Made by a program: the position numbers and the translations under genes. A stretch of DNA of 64,000 bases from RGIG5612 sp045598285 (GTDB lineage Bacteria; Bacillota; Clostridia; Lachnospirales; Lachnospiraceae): positions 1 to 64,000 of the forward strand of contig JAZLLU010000011.1 of assembly GCA_045598285.1 (NCBI GenBank), in the 5' to 3' direction. The notes beneath the pieces were generated by a model that saw only the letters and a program-made list of their open reading frames with translations, was not told the origin of the DNA and made no database searches. Numbering within the stretch: the stretch's first letter is position 1; each line of letters starts with the position of its first letter. This document shows, in pieces, positions 42,304 to 51,191 of this stretch.

Positions 42304-42415
42304 ATAAAAGCAGCTTTAGATTCGTAATCGTCGCATTCGCGTTGCGAAGCTTTAGTGAAAATATTTTTATAGGAAGTTCGCCTGAAAGAGAGCGAAATGG
42401 CGAAGCGAGCAAAAA
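42304..42415 (+). other. Structured gap between cpsD and the NusG paralogue gene
   Basis: AAGCAGCTTTAG and GAAGCTTTAG repeat AGCTTTAG (42314-42321 region and about 42350-42357), and TTCGCC..GGCGAA can pair across 42377-42404. No ribosome site is evident before the ATG at 42416, so translation may depend on folding here. Confidence 0.3.
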
Positions 42416-42922
42416 ATGTGGTATGTAATGCAAGTAAATACTGGGAAAGAAAAAACAATTATGACCCAGTGCCAAAACCAAATACCAAAAGAAGTAATAG
42501 AAAAGGTATTCATACCGATGTATGCGCAGCAGGTTCGCTTTAGAGGAAAGTGGATTAAGCGTACGCGTATATTGTTTCCGGGGTATGTTTTTATTGCGAC
42601 TGAAAATTTAGCGGCAGCAGTTCTTAAACTAAAGTCGATAGTAGGCATGACAAAACTAATCGGAACCGGCACGGAGATACTTCCTGTAAAAAAAGAAGAA
42701 GAGGAGTTGCTTTTAAGATTAGGTGGAGAAGAATTGGTAGTGGATGCATCGGAAGGCTTTATTGTTGGAACAAAAGTAGAAGTAACCGAAGGACCACTAA
42801 AAGGATTTGAAAGCCACATAAGAAAAATAGATAGACATAGAAGAAAAGCTTGGATAGAAATTGAAATGTTCGGCATAGAAAGATTAATCGAAGTCGGACT
42901 AGAGATAGTTAGCAAAAAGTAA
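42416..42922 (+). CDS. loaP: NusG paralogue of LoaP type, operon antiterminator
   Basis: Specialised NusG proteins of the LoaP group ride on RNA polymerase and let it read long polysaccharide or antibiotic operons. The 168-residue product has the NGN domain (MWYVMQVNTGKEKTI, RTRILFPGYVFI) and a C-terminal KOW domain (EVTEGPLKGFESHIRKIDRHRRK in part). Placement among the first genes of a more than 24-kb operon fits this role. There is no good ribosome site. The RNA hairpin that LoaP proteins recognise was not identified. Confidence 0.85.
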   Translation: MWYVMQVNTGKEKTIMTQCQNQIPKEVIEKVFIPMYAQQVRFRGKWIKRTRILFPGYVFIATENLAAAVLKLKSIVGMTKLIGTGTEILPVKKEEEELLLRLGGEELVVDASEGFIVGTKVEVTEGPLKGFESHIRKIDRHRRKAWIEIEMFGIERLIEVGLEIVSKK

Positions 42923-42939
42923 GGGGGGGGTAAGGAAAG

Positions 42940-43575
42940 TTGAATCCTCAACCACAAGGATATAAAGGCACATATTATCGCTACATAAAAAGGGCAATTG
43001 ATATAGTTCTATCAACAATTGGTCTTATCCTTGGAAGTATACCAATGATGGGAATCTGGATAGCTATTAAGCTAGATTCAGAGGGCCCAGGATTTTATAG
43101 ACAACAAAGAATAGGTAAAGACGGCAAGGTCTTTACTATGTATAAATTTAGAACTATGTACGTAGGCAAAGAATTAGAAGGCCTAGGAGTTTACTCAAAC
43201 GCAAATGATGAGAGAGTAACAAAAGTGGGAAGATTCTTAAGAAAAATAAGTGTAGATGAAATTCCACAAGCAATAAATATATTAAAAGGCGAGATGTCTT
43301 TAATAGGACCAAGACCACCACTAACGTTTCACCCATGGACATTTGATAAGTACACAGATGAGCAAAAAAGAATGTTCCTTGTAAGACCAGGAATGACAGG
43401 ATGGGCTCAGGTTAGTGGAAGAAGACATGTAGAGTGGAACAAAAGAATTGAACTAAACAATTATTACGTCGACAACGTTTCGTTTGCTTTGGATTGGGAC
43501 ATATTTAAGAAGACATTCAAACTAGGAACAGACGATAATGAAAATTCATTTGATACAGTTAATACAAAGGACTAG
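42940..43575 (+). CDS. Initiating sugar-phosphate transferase (polyprenyl phosphate type)
   Basis: Transfers the first sugar 1-phosphate of the repeat unit to undecaprenyl phosphate. The 211-residue product has one membrane helix or re-entrant helix (residues 16-40) and the conserved PHPT-core motifs GPGFYRQQRIGKDGK, FRTM, RVTKVGRFLRKISVDEIPQ, LSLIGPRPP-like (MSLIGPRPPL) and RPGMTGWAQVSGR. It is the short form lacking the N-terminal four-helix domain. TTG start with GGAAAG upstream; a run of eight G residues (42923-42930) lies just before. Confidence 0.93.
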   Translation: MNPQPQGYKGTYYRYIKRAIDIVLSTIGLILGSIPMMGIWIAIKLDSEGPGFYRQQRIGKDGKVFTMYKFRTMYVGKELEGLGVYSNANDERVTKVGRFLRKISVDEIPQAINILKGEMSLIGPRPPLTFHPWTFDKYTDEQKRMFLVRPGMTGWAQVSGRRHVEWNKRIELNNYYVDNVSFALDWDIFKKTFKLGTDDNENSFDTVNTKD

Positions 43576-43578
43576 ATT

Positions 43579-44418
43579 ATGGCACTAAAATTAATGTATA
43601 TAACTAACGAAGTAGATATAGCGAAGATCGCGCAGGAAGCGGGAGTAGATAGAATCTTTGTCGATATGGAATATATCGGAAAAGATAAAAGACAAAAAGG
43701 ACTAAACACAGTACAAAATCATCACACAGTAGATGATGTAAAAAAACTAAGAAAAGAAATAAAAAAAGCCGAGCTTTTAGTAAGGGTTAATCCGATACAT
43801 GAAGCCGCGGCGGATTATACAAATAGTGAAGAAGAAATAGAAGCAGTAATAGATGCGGGAGCGGACATAGTTATGCTCCCGTATTTTAGTGGAAGCGAAG
43901 AAGTAAAAAGATTTATAAAAGACGTAAACAAAAGAGCAAAGACTATGCTACTTTTAGAATCACAAAAGAGCGTAGATGATTTAGATGAAATCTTAAAAAT
44001 TGAAGGAATAGACGAAATCCTAATAGGTCTAAACGATTTAAGTTTAGACAACCACAAAAAGTTTATGTTCGAACTCTTAGCAGATGGAACGGTTGAGAAA
44101 ATCTGTAATAAGATAAAACCAACAGGAATACCGTACGGCTTTGGAGGAATAGCGTCACTCGGAAGAGGGATGCTTCCAGCAGAATACATAATAAAAGAGC
44201 ATTACAGATTAGGAAGTACATCAACAATACTTAGCAGAAGTTTTTGTAATGCGAGCATAATAGAAGATAGGCAGATTATTAGGATGGTATTTAACAGCGG
44301 CGTAGATAGCATAAGAAAATATGAAGAAAGATGCCAAGACCATAAATTAGAAGATGAGTTTTATACAAAAAACCCAGCTAAAGTAAAAGAGTTAGTAAAG
44401 AAGATAGTAGAGCAATGA
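43579..44418 (+). CDS. HpcH/HpaI-type aldolase
   Basis: The 279-residue product resembles the HpcH/HpaI aldolase and citrate lyase beta family (phosphoenolpyruvate-binding barrel): VDRIFVDMEYIG near the start, LVRVNP with the conserved Arg, AGADIVMLPYF, and MLLLESQKSVDDL with the metal-binding Glu. These enzymes join or split pyruvate or oxaloacetate and an aldehyde or acyl-CoA. Within a capsule operon it could make a non-sugar acid. Start is three bases after the previous gene; it overlaps the next dehydrogenase by four bases. Confidence 0.78.
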   Translation: MALKLMYITNEVDIAKIAQEAGVDRIFVDMEYIGKDKRQKGLNTVQNHHTVDDVKKLRKEIKKAELLVRVNPIHEAAADYTNSEEEIEAVIDAGADIVMLPYFSGSEEVKRFIKDVNKRAKTMLLLESQKSVDDLDEILKIEGIDEILIGLNDLSLDNHKKFMFELLADGTVEKICNKIKPTGIPYGFGGIASLGRGMLPAEYIIKEHYRLGSTSTILSRSFCNASIIEDRQIIRMVFNSGVDSIRKYEERCQDHKLEDEFYTKNPAKVKELVKKIVEQ

Positions 44419-45314
44419 AAATATTAGTAACCGGGGCATGGACCGGAGCAGATGAACATATAGAAGAAATTAAAAAAGCAGGACATGAAGTAAAATTCAT
44501 GCAATGCGAAAAAGAAGAATTACCATGCGAGGCAAGTTGGCCAGAAGCAGTAGTATGCGGAAATTTATTTGACTATCATGAGATTGGTGAATTTTCAAAT
44601 TTGAAAGTGATTCAACTCTTAAGCGCAGGCATAGATCATTTAGATTTAGATTACATAAAAGAAAAAGGCATAGCACTTTTTAACAGTCCAGAAGTTTATC
44701 ATATACCAATAGCAGAATACGTTATCTTAGGAGTACTTTCTATATACAGAAAGGTTTTTTCTTTTTATGAGAATCAAAAGAAACATATCTGGGAAAAGCA
44801 AAGAGGATTATTAGAACTTTACGGAAAAGATGTAGCAATCTTTGGAACAGGCAACATAGGAAAAGAGTGCGCAAAAAGATTTAAGGCATTCGGATGCAAC
44901 GTAATCGGCGTAAACAGAAGCGGAAAAGAAGCAGAAGGGTTCGATAAAGTTTACAAAGTAGACGAAAAAGAAAAGGCATTGGCAGCAGACGTAATAGTTT
45001 TAGCAATGCCAATAAACGAAGAAAATAAAAAGATGTTTAACAAAGAAATCTTCGATAAAATGCGCAAAGGCGCAATTTTTGTAAATATAGCACGAGGCAA
45101 AATAGTAGACGAAAAAGCTCTCGAAGAAGCACTAAAGAGCGGCCACCTTGGCGGGGCAGTTTTAGATGTATTTGAAGAAGAGCCACTTTCAGAGGAAAGT
45201 GCTCTTTGGGAACAAGAAAACGTAATCATCACACCACACAACAGCTACTCAAGCGACGGCATAGCCGTAAGAAGGTGGAAGACGATTAGGGAGACGTTGG
45301 GGATTGATGGATAA
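44415..45314 (+). CDS. D-isomer-specific 2-hydroxyacid dehydrogenase
   Basis: NAD-dependent reductase of 2-oxo acids in the phosphoglycerate dehydrogenase-like family. The 299-residue product has the nucleotide-binding motif VAIFGTGNIGKECAKRF, the catalytic Arg region VNIARGKIVDEKAL with Glu (LDVFEEEPL) and His (ITPHNS). The substrate could be the oxo acid made by the overlapping aldolase gene upstream. Its stop overlaps the AsnB-like gene by eight bases. Confidence 0.88.
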   Translation: MKILVTGAWTGADEHIEEIKKAGHEVKFMQCEKEELPCEASWPEAVVCGNLFDYHEIGEFSNLKVIQLLSAGIDHLDLDYIKEKGIALFNSPEVYHIPIAEYVILGVLSIYRKVFSFYENQKKHIWEKQRGLLELYGKDVAIFGTGNIGKECAKRFKAFGCNVIGVNRSGKEAEGFDKVYKVDEKEKALAADVIVLAMPINEENKKMFNKEIFDKMRKGAIFVNIARGKIVDEKALEEALKSGHLGGAVLDVFEEEPLSEESALWEQENVIITPHNSYSSDGIAVRRWKTIRETLGIDG

Positions 45315-46881
45315 CACTCAGTTTTTAGAGGTATTAAATCAGAATAGTGAACTAAAAAAAGATCTCTTTATAAGAGGTTTTTTAATTAGTAGAGAAAAAA
45401 TAGATGGCTTAGAGGATTTTCCGTTTTATGGAAATTGGAAGGTAAAAGAGGTTGGCGGATACTTCTTTATGGCGCATGAATTAACTGGAATGCACATCTT
45501 AGAAGAAGATGGCAAAGTATTTTATTTAATGGGTCATGCTTATAATCCATTCACTATGGAATACGAAGAAGAAAAGATATTAAGTAGGCTCGCAAAAAGT
45601 TATGGAACAGAAAATTATATAGATTGTATAAATGAATTAACGGGAGTATTTGTTTATGGCTCAGTAGTAGATGGGAAAATAGAATTTTTCGTAGACCCAT
45701 CCGGAATGCAATCAGCCTATTATGGAAAAATAAAAGATAATTTTTATATTAGCTCGCATGCACAACTTATAGGTGATGTTTGCAATTTAGAAATGGATGA
45801 GTTTGTAAAAAAACTTATTAATTATAAGTGGTATGGAAGAATATTGGGACCATATTTACCAGCAGACTTAACACCATTTAGCGAAGTTAAAAGAATTGTA
45901 CCTAATCAAAGATATGAATTTAAGGACGAAGTTAAACACGAAAGATTTTGGCCGTTAAAAGAACAAAGCGTTGCAATTGAAAAAGAAGATTATGATGCAG
46001 TAATAAAGAAGGCAGCAGATATAATAAAAAATAATATGCAACTTATTTCGCAAAAGTGGAATAGACCTTGGATTTCACTAACAGGTGGAATAGATAGCAA
46101 TACAACTTTTGCAGCTGCTAACGGATTATATGAAAAGTTTGAAACCTTTAGTTATATATCAGCGGAAAAAGAAATAAGAGATGCCGAGGCGGCGAAAAAA
46201 ATTGCAGAGCATTTCAAGGTAAAGCATCACGAATATTTTATTCCAGAAGAAAACAATAAGATTAATAAATTAGAAGAGCGAAAAGCTCTTTTTGAGCATA
46301 ATAAAGGATATGTTGCAAAACTTTACGATAATGAGTTAAGAAAAAAATTATATCTTCGTGATAACATGGATATAGATGTTGAAGTTAAGTCTTGGGTATC
46401 GGAAACAATAAGAGGATATTGGTATAAATATTTAAAAAGAAAAAAAATGCCAAAACTTTCTGCAAAATTATTTAGAAATCTATATAAGATTTTTACTACT
46501 GATAGAAAACTAGCTCACGAGATAGATAAAATTTTTGAACAATATATAAAAGACTTTGAATATGAAAAAATTCCAAAAATATATCCACCAGCAGATATGC
46601 ATTACAACGAAGTATCATGGGGAAGCTGGGGCGGATTAAATATTACTGAGATGAAATATGATTTTGATATAACATTCGCTTACAACAATAGAATCTTTTT
46701 AGATACATTGTTTAGAGTTCCATTAGAAAAAAGAATATCGGATGAGCATCATCTTGATATGAAGAAATACTTAAACCCAGAACTTTTTGATATGGGCATA
46801 AGAGTAGTAAACATGAAAGAAACAGCGTTTAGAGCAAAGGCACTAAACGCAATATTTACAATAAATTCGGTATTGCCGTAA
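45307..46881 (+). CDS. Asparagine-synthetase-like ligase with degenerate glutaminase half
   Basis: A 524-residue AsnB-related protein. The first 210 residues keep the shape of the Ntn amidotransferase (INELTGVFVYG, FFVDPSGMQSAYYG) but the sequence starts MDN with no Cys2, so it cannot release ammonia from glutamine. The C-terminal half has the PP-loop SLTGGIDSN (residues about 257-265) for adenylating a carboxylate. Like beta-lactam synthetase-type relatives it would join an amine of its own substrate. I chose ATG 45307 over TTG 45304. It is coupled to the dehydrogenase upstream and to a glycosyltransferase downstream (one-base overlap). Confidence 0.75.
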   Translation: MDNTQFLEVLNQNSELKKDLFIRGFLISREKIDGLEDFPFYGNWKVKEVGGYFFMAHELTGMHILEEDGKVFYLMGHAYNPFTMEYEEEKILSRLAKSYGTENYIDCINELTGVFVYGSVVDGKIEFFVDPSGMQSAYYGKIKDNFYISSHAQLIGDVCNLEMDEFVKKLINYKWYGRILGPYLPADLTPFSEVKRIVPNQRYEFKDEVKHERFWPLKEQSVAIEKEDYDAVIKKAADIIKNNMQLISQKWNRPWISLTGGIDSNTTFAAANGLYEKFETFSYISAEKEIRDAEAAKKIAEHFKVKHHEYFIPEENNKINKLEERKALFEHNKGYVAKLYDNELRKKLYLRDNMDIDVEVKSWVSETIRGYWYKYLKRKKMPKLSAKLFRNLYKIFTTDRKLAHEIDKIFEQYIKDFEYEKIPKIYPPADMHYNEVSWGSWGGLNITEMKYDFDITFAYNNRIFLDTLFRVPLEKRISDEHHLDMKKYLNPELFDMGIRVVNMKETAFRAKALNAIFTINSVLP

Positions 46882-47987
46882 TGAAATTCTTACTAATCTC
46901 ACCAAAAAACAGAACAACGTACAACTTTAGAGGAGACCTAATAAAAGCTATTAAAGCACAAGGATATGAAGTGCTTGTTACAGGTCCAGATAAAACAGAT
47001 GTTGAAAAAATCGAAACTCTTGGAGCAAGATTTATAGAAATATCGCTAAACAAAACTGGAACTAGTGTTAAAGCAGATTTAGATTACTTAAAAGCACTTA
47101 CAAAGCTAATGAAGGAAGAACAGCCGGATGCAACACTAGGTTATACTTCTAAACCAGTTATATATGGAAGCATAGCAGCGAAAAGAGCAGGCGTTAAAAG
47201 TATTAATTGCATGGTTACAGGTGGAGGATATACATTTACATCTAAAACAGTTAAGGCAAAACTTTTAGGAATAATAGTAAGAAATCTATATAGGATAAGC
47301 CTTTGCAAATCAAATCATGTAATCTTTCAAAATAAAGACGATTTAAAAGAGTTCTGCGATAAGAAATTAGTAAAGAAAGAAAAATGCTATGTTGTAAATG
47401 GATCAGGTGTAAACATGGAAAAGTTTATGCCACAAGATTATCCAAAAGAGACAACATTTTTTATGCTTTCAAGATTGCTTAAAAGTAAAGGCGTAATGGA
47501 ATACTTAAAGGCAGCAGAAATAGTAAAGAAAGAATATCCAAATACTAAATTTTATTTATTAGGTAAGTATGAAGACAGTATGCAAGATGGAATAGATAAA
47601 AACATTATCAAAGAGTATGAAGATAAACAAATAGTTGAAAGGTTTGAAGAAACAGATAATGTTGTGCCGTATTATCAAAAGGCAAGCGTTTATGTACTTC
47701 CATCATACAGAGAAGGTACACCGAGAACAGTATTAGAAGCGATGGCTTGCGCAAGACCAATAATTACTACTGATACGAATGGATGCAGAGATACAGTGAT
47801 AGATGGTAAAAACGGATTTATTGTTCCTGTAAAGGATGTAGACGCATTAGCAAAAGCAATGAAGAAGTTTATTGAAAATCCAGAACTTATTAAAACAATG
47901 GGATTAGAAAGTTTAGAATATTGCAAAGAAAAATTTGATGTAAATAAAGTTAACAAAGATATGTTAAACATAATGAATATAAGGTAA
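46881..47987 (+). CDS. GT4-family glycosyltransferase
   Basis: The 368-residue product has the GT-B fold signs: an N-terminal KFLLISPKNRTTYNFRGDLI segment, a glycine-rich VTGGGYTFTS loop, LSRLLKSKGVMEYLKAA as the donor-domain motif, and the nucleotide-binding PSYREGTPRTVLEAMACARP with the E-x7-E pair. This resembles the PglA/CapM group that adds GalNAc or similar sugars to lipid-linked precursors. The start overlaps the AsnB-like stop (TAATG). Confidence 0.88.
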   Translation: MKFLLISPKNRTTYNFRGDLIKAIKAQGYEVLVTGPDKTDVEKIETLGARFIEISLNKTGTSVKADLDYLKALTKLMKEEQPDATLGYTSKPVIYGSIAAKRAGVKSINCMVTGGGYTFTSKTVKAKLLGIIVRNLYRISLCKSNHVIFQNKDDLKEFCDKKLVKKEKCYVVNGSGVNMEKFMPQDYPKETTFFMLSRLLKSKGVMEYLKAAEIVKKEYPNTKFYLLGKYEDSMQDGIDKNIIKEYEDKQIVERFEETDNVVPYYQKASVYVLPSYREGTPRTVLEAMACARPIITTDTNGCRDTVIDGKNGFIVPVKDVDALAKAMKKFIENPELIKTMGLESLEYCKEKFDVNKVNKDMLNIMNIR

Positions 47988-47992
47988 GAGAA

Positions 47993-49300
47993 ATGTCATT
48001 ATACGAAGAATTACTAAATAAAAACACGAAGTTATCATTAACTGGATTAGGTTATGTAGGTCTTCCTATTGCAGTTGCTTTTGCCAAAAAAGTTGAAGTA
48101 ATAGGATTTGATAATAATCAAAACAAAATAGATTTATATAAACAAGGGATTGATCCAACTAAGGAAGTTGGAAATGAAATAGTAAAGAATACAACAGCCC
48201 AGTTCACAGCAGATGAAGCAAAGTTAAAAGAAGCAAAGTTTCATATAGTAGCTGTACCTACTCCTGTAAACGAAGACCACACACCAGATTTAACACCAGT
48301 AGAGAGCGCAAGTAAAATTCTTGGAAGAAATTTAACTAAAGGTTCAATTGTAGTTTATGAATCCACAGTTTATCCAGGAGTAACAGAAGAAATATGTGTT
48401 CCAATATTAGAAAAAGAATCAGGACTAAAATGTGGAATAGATTTTAAGATAGGTTATTCACCAGAAAGAATAAATCCAGGAGATAAAAATCATAGATTAA
48501 ATAATATAACAAAAATAGTTTCGGGAATGGATAAAGAAACTTTAGATATAATTGCTAAAGTATATGAGTTAGTTGTAGAAGCAGGAGTATATAAAGCAGA
48601 AAGCATAAAAGTAGCAGAAGCAGCTAAGGTAATAGAAAATAGCCAAAGAGATATTAATATCGCTTTTATGAATGAACTTTCAATTATCTTTAATAAGATG
48701 GGAATAGATACAAAATCAGTGCTGGCGGCAGCAGGTACTAAATGGAACTTCTTACCATTTGAACCAGGATTAGTTGGAGGTCATTGTATAGGAGTTGATC
48801 CATACTATCTAACTTATAAAGCAGAAGAAATAGGATATAAGAGCCAAGTTATTTTATCAGGAAGACAGATAAATGACAGCATGGGAGAATATATTGCTGC
48901 CCAGGTGGTAAAACATTTGTATGACCAAAACAAAAATCTAAGTGAATCAAAAGTTGCAATACTAGGATTAACTTTTAAGGAAAACTGCCCAGATACAAGA
49001 AATACAAAGGTAGTTGATATTTATAATGAATTGAAAAGCCAGGACATTAATTTAGTAGTAGCAGATCCGCAAGCAGATATAGAAGAAACAAAACGTTTAT
49101 ACAATATAGATTTAGTTGATTACAAAACGATTACAGGAATGGACGCAGTAATTATTGCTGTAGCACATAATGAATTTAAGACTCTTACAAAAGAAGAAAT
49201 AGATGGAATGTTTGGTGATGAAAAGAAAGTATTGTTTGACCTAAAAGGAATATTAGATAAAAACATAGTTGATGATAATTATGTTTATTGGAGATTGTAA
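47993..49300 (+). CDS. tviB: UDP-N-acetylhexosamine 6-dehydrogenase (TviB/WbpO type)
   Basis: Oxidises UDP-GlcNAc or UDP-GalNAc to the uronic acid in two steps. The 435-residue product has the N-terminal Rossmann motif SLTGLGYVGLPIAVAFAK, the AVPTPVNEDHTPDL and YESTVYPG loops, a GYSPERINPGDKNH segment typical of the Vi/WbpO branch, the Lys/Asn site VAEAAKVIENSQRDINIAF and the catalytic Cys in GLVGGHCIGVDPYYL. The epimerase that makes UDP-GalNAc is two genes downstream, so the product is probably UDP-GalNAcA. Confidence 0.9.
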   Translation: MSLYEELLNKNTKLSLTGLGYVGLPIAVAFAKKVEVIGFDNNQNKIDLYKQGIDPTKEVGNEIVKNTTAQFTADEAKLKEAKFHIVAVPTPVNEDHTPDLTPVESASKILGRNLTKGSIVVYESTVYPGVTEEICVPILEKESGLKCGIDFKIGYSPERINPGDKNHRLNNITKIVSGMDKETLDIIAKVYELVVEAGVYKAESIKVAEAAKVIENSQRDINIAFMNELSIIFNKMGIDTKSVLAAAGTKWNFLPFEPGLVGGHCIGVDPYYLTYKAEEIGYKSQVILSGRQINDSMGEYIAAQVVKHLYDQNKNLSESKVAILGLTFKENCPDTRNTKVVDIYNELKSQDINLVVADPQADIEETKRLYNIDLVDYKTITGMDAVIIAVAHNEFKTLTKEEIDGMFGDEKKVLFDLKGILDKNIVDDNYVYWRL

Positions 49301-49304
49301 TTAG

Positions 49305-50201
49305 ATGGATATTCGTAATTTAGTAAAAAGCAGAAAGATGAGGAGTTTTTTAATAAATATTGCATCAATTTTGCCGGATAAGCCTTTCTTGCGATTGTAT
49401 TATTTTGCAATGAATGGTCATACTATCGACTTTAAGAATCCTAAAGGATATTCCGAAAAATTACAATGGATAAAGATTCATGATAAGGATAAATATAAAG
49501 AACATAGTATTTTAGTAGATAAATTAAAAGTAAAAAAAGTTATTGAAGAAAAATTGGGACCAGGACACACATTTCCACTTTTGGGTTATTGGGAGTCATT
49601 TGACGAAATAGATTTTGATAAATTACCTAATGAATTTGTTTTAAAATGCAATCACGATTCTGGAAGTACAAAAATAATTAAAGATAAGACAAAACTTGAT
49701 AAGAAGGAACTTTTGAGTTTAAGAAAGTTTTATGATAAAAGGTTAAAAAGCAATATTTATAAAGGCGGTAGAGAATATCCATATAAAGGAATTAAGCCAT
49801 ATATAATGGCGGAAAAATTAATGACAGACACATCTAAATTTGAGGGGATATGTGATTATAAATTCTTTTGTTTTGATGGTGAACCTAAATTGATGTATAT
49901 CGCAACTGACAGAGCATCTGATTGCACATATGATTTTTATGATATGGATTTTAATCATTTAGATGTGACAAGTAATCATAAGAATTCAAATAAAGATATA
50001 GAAAAACCAGTTGGTTTTGAGAATATGAAAACTTTCGCAAAAATCTTATCTCAGGGGATTAGGCAAGTTAGGATGGATTTTTATGAAATAAATGGCCAAA
50101 TTTATTTTGGCGAATATACATTTTTTCATGGTGGCGGTTTTGTGAGATTTCAACCAGAAGAGTGGGAATATAAAATTGGAGACTATATAAAATTAGATTA
50201 A
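49305..50201 (+). CDS. TupA-like ATP-grasp ligase
   Basis: The 298-residue product matches the TupA-like ATP-grasp family: NPKGYSEKLQWIKIHDKD near the start, KCNHDSGSTKIIKDK as a glycine/lysine ATP loop, YIMAEKLM, ICDYKFFCFDGEPKLMYIATDR and VRMDFYEINGQIYFGEYTFF with metal-binding acidic residues, given in part. TupA is needed for teichuronopeptide synthesis, where amino acids are linked to uronic acid. It lies between the dehydrogenase and epimerase genes that supply a uronic acid, so it may form an amide on that carboxyl group. Confidence 0.85.
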   Translation: MDIRNLVKSRKMRSFLINIASILPDKPFLRLYYFAMNGHTIDFKNPKGYSEKLQWIKIHDKDKYKEHSILVDKLKVKKVIEEKLGPGHTFPLLGYWESFDEIDFDKLPNEFVLKCNHDSGSTKIIKDKTKLDKKELLSLRKFYDKRLKSNIYKGGREYPYKGIKPYIMAEKLMTDTSKFEGICDYKFFCFDGEPKLMYIATDRASDCTYDFYDMDFNHLDVTSNHKNSNKDIEKPVGFENMKTFAKILSQGIRQVRMDFYEINGQIYFGEYTFFHGGGFVRFQPEEWEYKIGDYIKLD

Positions 50202-50213
50202 AGGATGTATAAC

Positions 50214-51188
50214 ATGAGTTTTGAAAAAATAACATTTGAAAAAGACACATTGTTTTTAGTCACAGGTGGAGCTGGTTTTATTGGTTCTAATTTATGTGAA
50301 GCTATTTTAAATATGGGATATAAAGTTAGATGCTTAGATGATTTATCTACGGGAAAACAAGAGAATGTAGATATGTTCTTAGATAATCCTAACTATGAAT
50401 TTATTAAAGGTGATATTAAAGACTTAGATACATGCATAAAAGCTTGTGAAGGCGTAGATTATGTACTTAATCAAGCAGCATGGGGCAGTGTTCCAAGAAG
50501 CATAGATATGCCAGTATTTTATTGCACGAATAATATTGGCGGAATAGTAAATATGTTAGAAGCAGCTAGACAAAATAATGTAAAAGTATTTGTGTATGCT
50601 TCTAGTTCATCTGTTTATGGAGATGAACCTAACCTTCCTAAAACAGAAGGAAAAGAAGGTAATTTACTTTCACCATACGCATTAACAAAAAGAGCAGCAG
50701 AAGAATGGGCTAAACAATATACTATGCACTATAATCTTCCGACAATAGGATTAAGATATTTCAATGTTTTTGGAAGAAGACAAGATCCTAATGGAGCTTA
50801 TGCTGCAGTAATACCAAAATTTATTAAACAATTATTAGCAGGCGAAAGACCTACTATTAACGGAGATGGAAAACAAAGTAGAGATTTTACATATATAGAA
50901 AATGTTATAGAAGCAAACATAAAAGCTTGCAAAGCACCTAAAGAAGCTTTTGGCGAAGCCTTTAATATAGCTTATGGTGGCAGAGAATATTTAATAGATA
51001 TCTATAATGGACTAACAAAAGCATTACAAGTAGATATTGAACCAATATTTGGGCCAGATAGAAAAGGCGATATTAAACATAGCAACGCAGACATAAGCAA
51101 AGCAAAGAAATTATTAGGTTACGATCCACAATGGGATTTCCAAAAGGGAATAGATGCTGCGATAGAGTGGTATAAAAGGAATCTATAG
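50214..51188 (+). CDS. tviC: UDP-N-acetylglucosamine 4-epimerase (TviC/WbpP type)
   Basis: Extended SDR that interconverts UDP-GlcNAc and UDP-GalNAc (or their uronic acids). It has the NAD motif VTGGAGFIGSNLCEAIL, a NQAAWGSVPRSI stretch characteristic of the WbpP/TviC group, the SSSVYGDEPNLPK loop and the catalytic YALTK. I prefer the ATG at 50214 with AAAGGA upstream over the ATG at 50205, which lies inside that site. With the TviB-type gene it makes the GalNAcA branch of Vi-like antigens. Confidence 0.9.
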   Translation: MSFEKITFEKDTLFLVTGGAGFIGSNLCEAILNMGYKVRCLDDLSTGKQENVDMFLDNPNYEFIKGDIKDLDTCIKACEGVDYVLNQAAWGSVPRSIDMPVFYCTNNIGGIVNMLEAARQNNVKVFVYASSSSVYGDEPNLPKTEGKEGNLLSPYALTKRAAEEWAKQYTMHYNLPTIGLRYFNVFGRRQDPNGAYAAVIPKFIKQLLAGERPTINGDGKQSRDFTYIENVIEANIKACKAPKEAFGEAFNIAYGGREYLIDIYNGLTKALQVDIEPIFGPDRKGDIKHSNADISKAKKLLGYDPQWDFQKGIDAAIEWYKRNL

Positions 51189-51191
51189 AAA

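Noticed and set aside
45304..46881. A standard glutamine-dependent asparagine synthetase
   Set aside because: The N-terminal Cys needed for glutaminase activity is absent and the gene is embedded in a capsule operon, so plain asparagine synthesis is unlikely.
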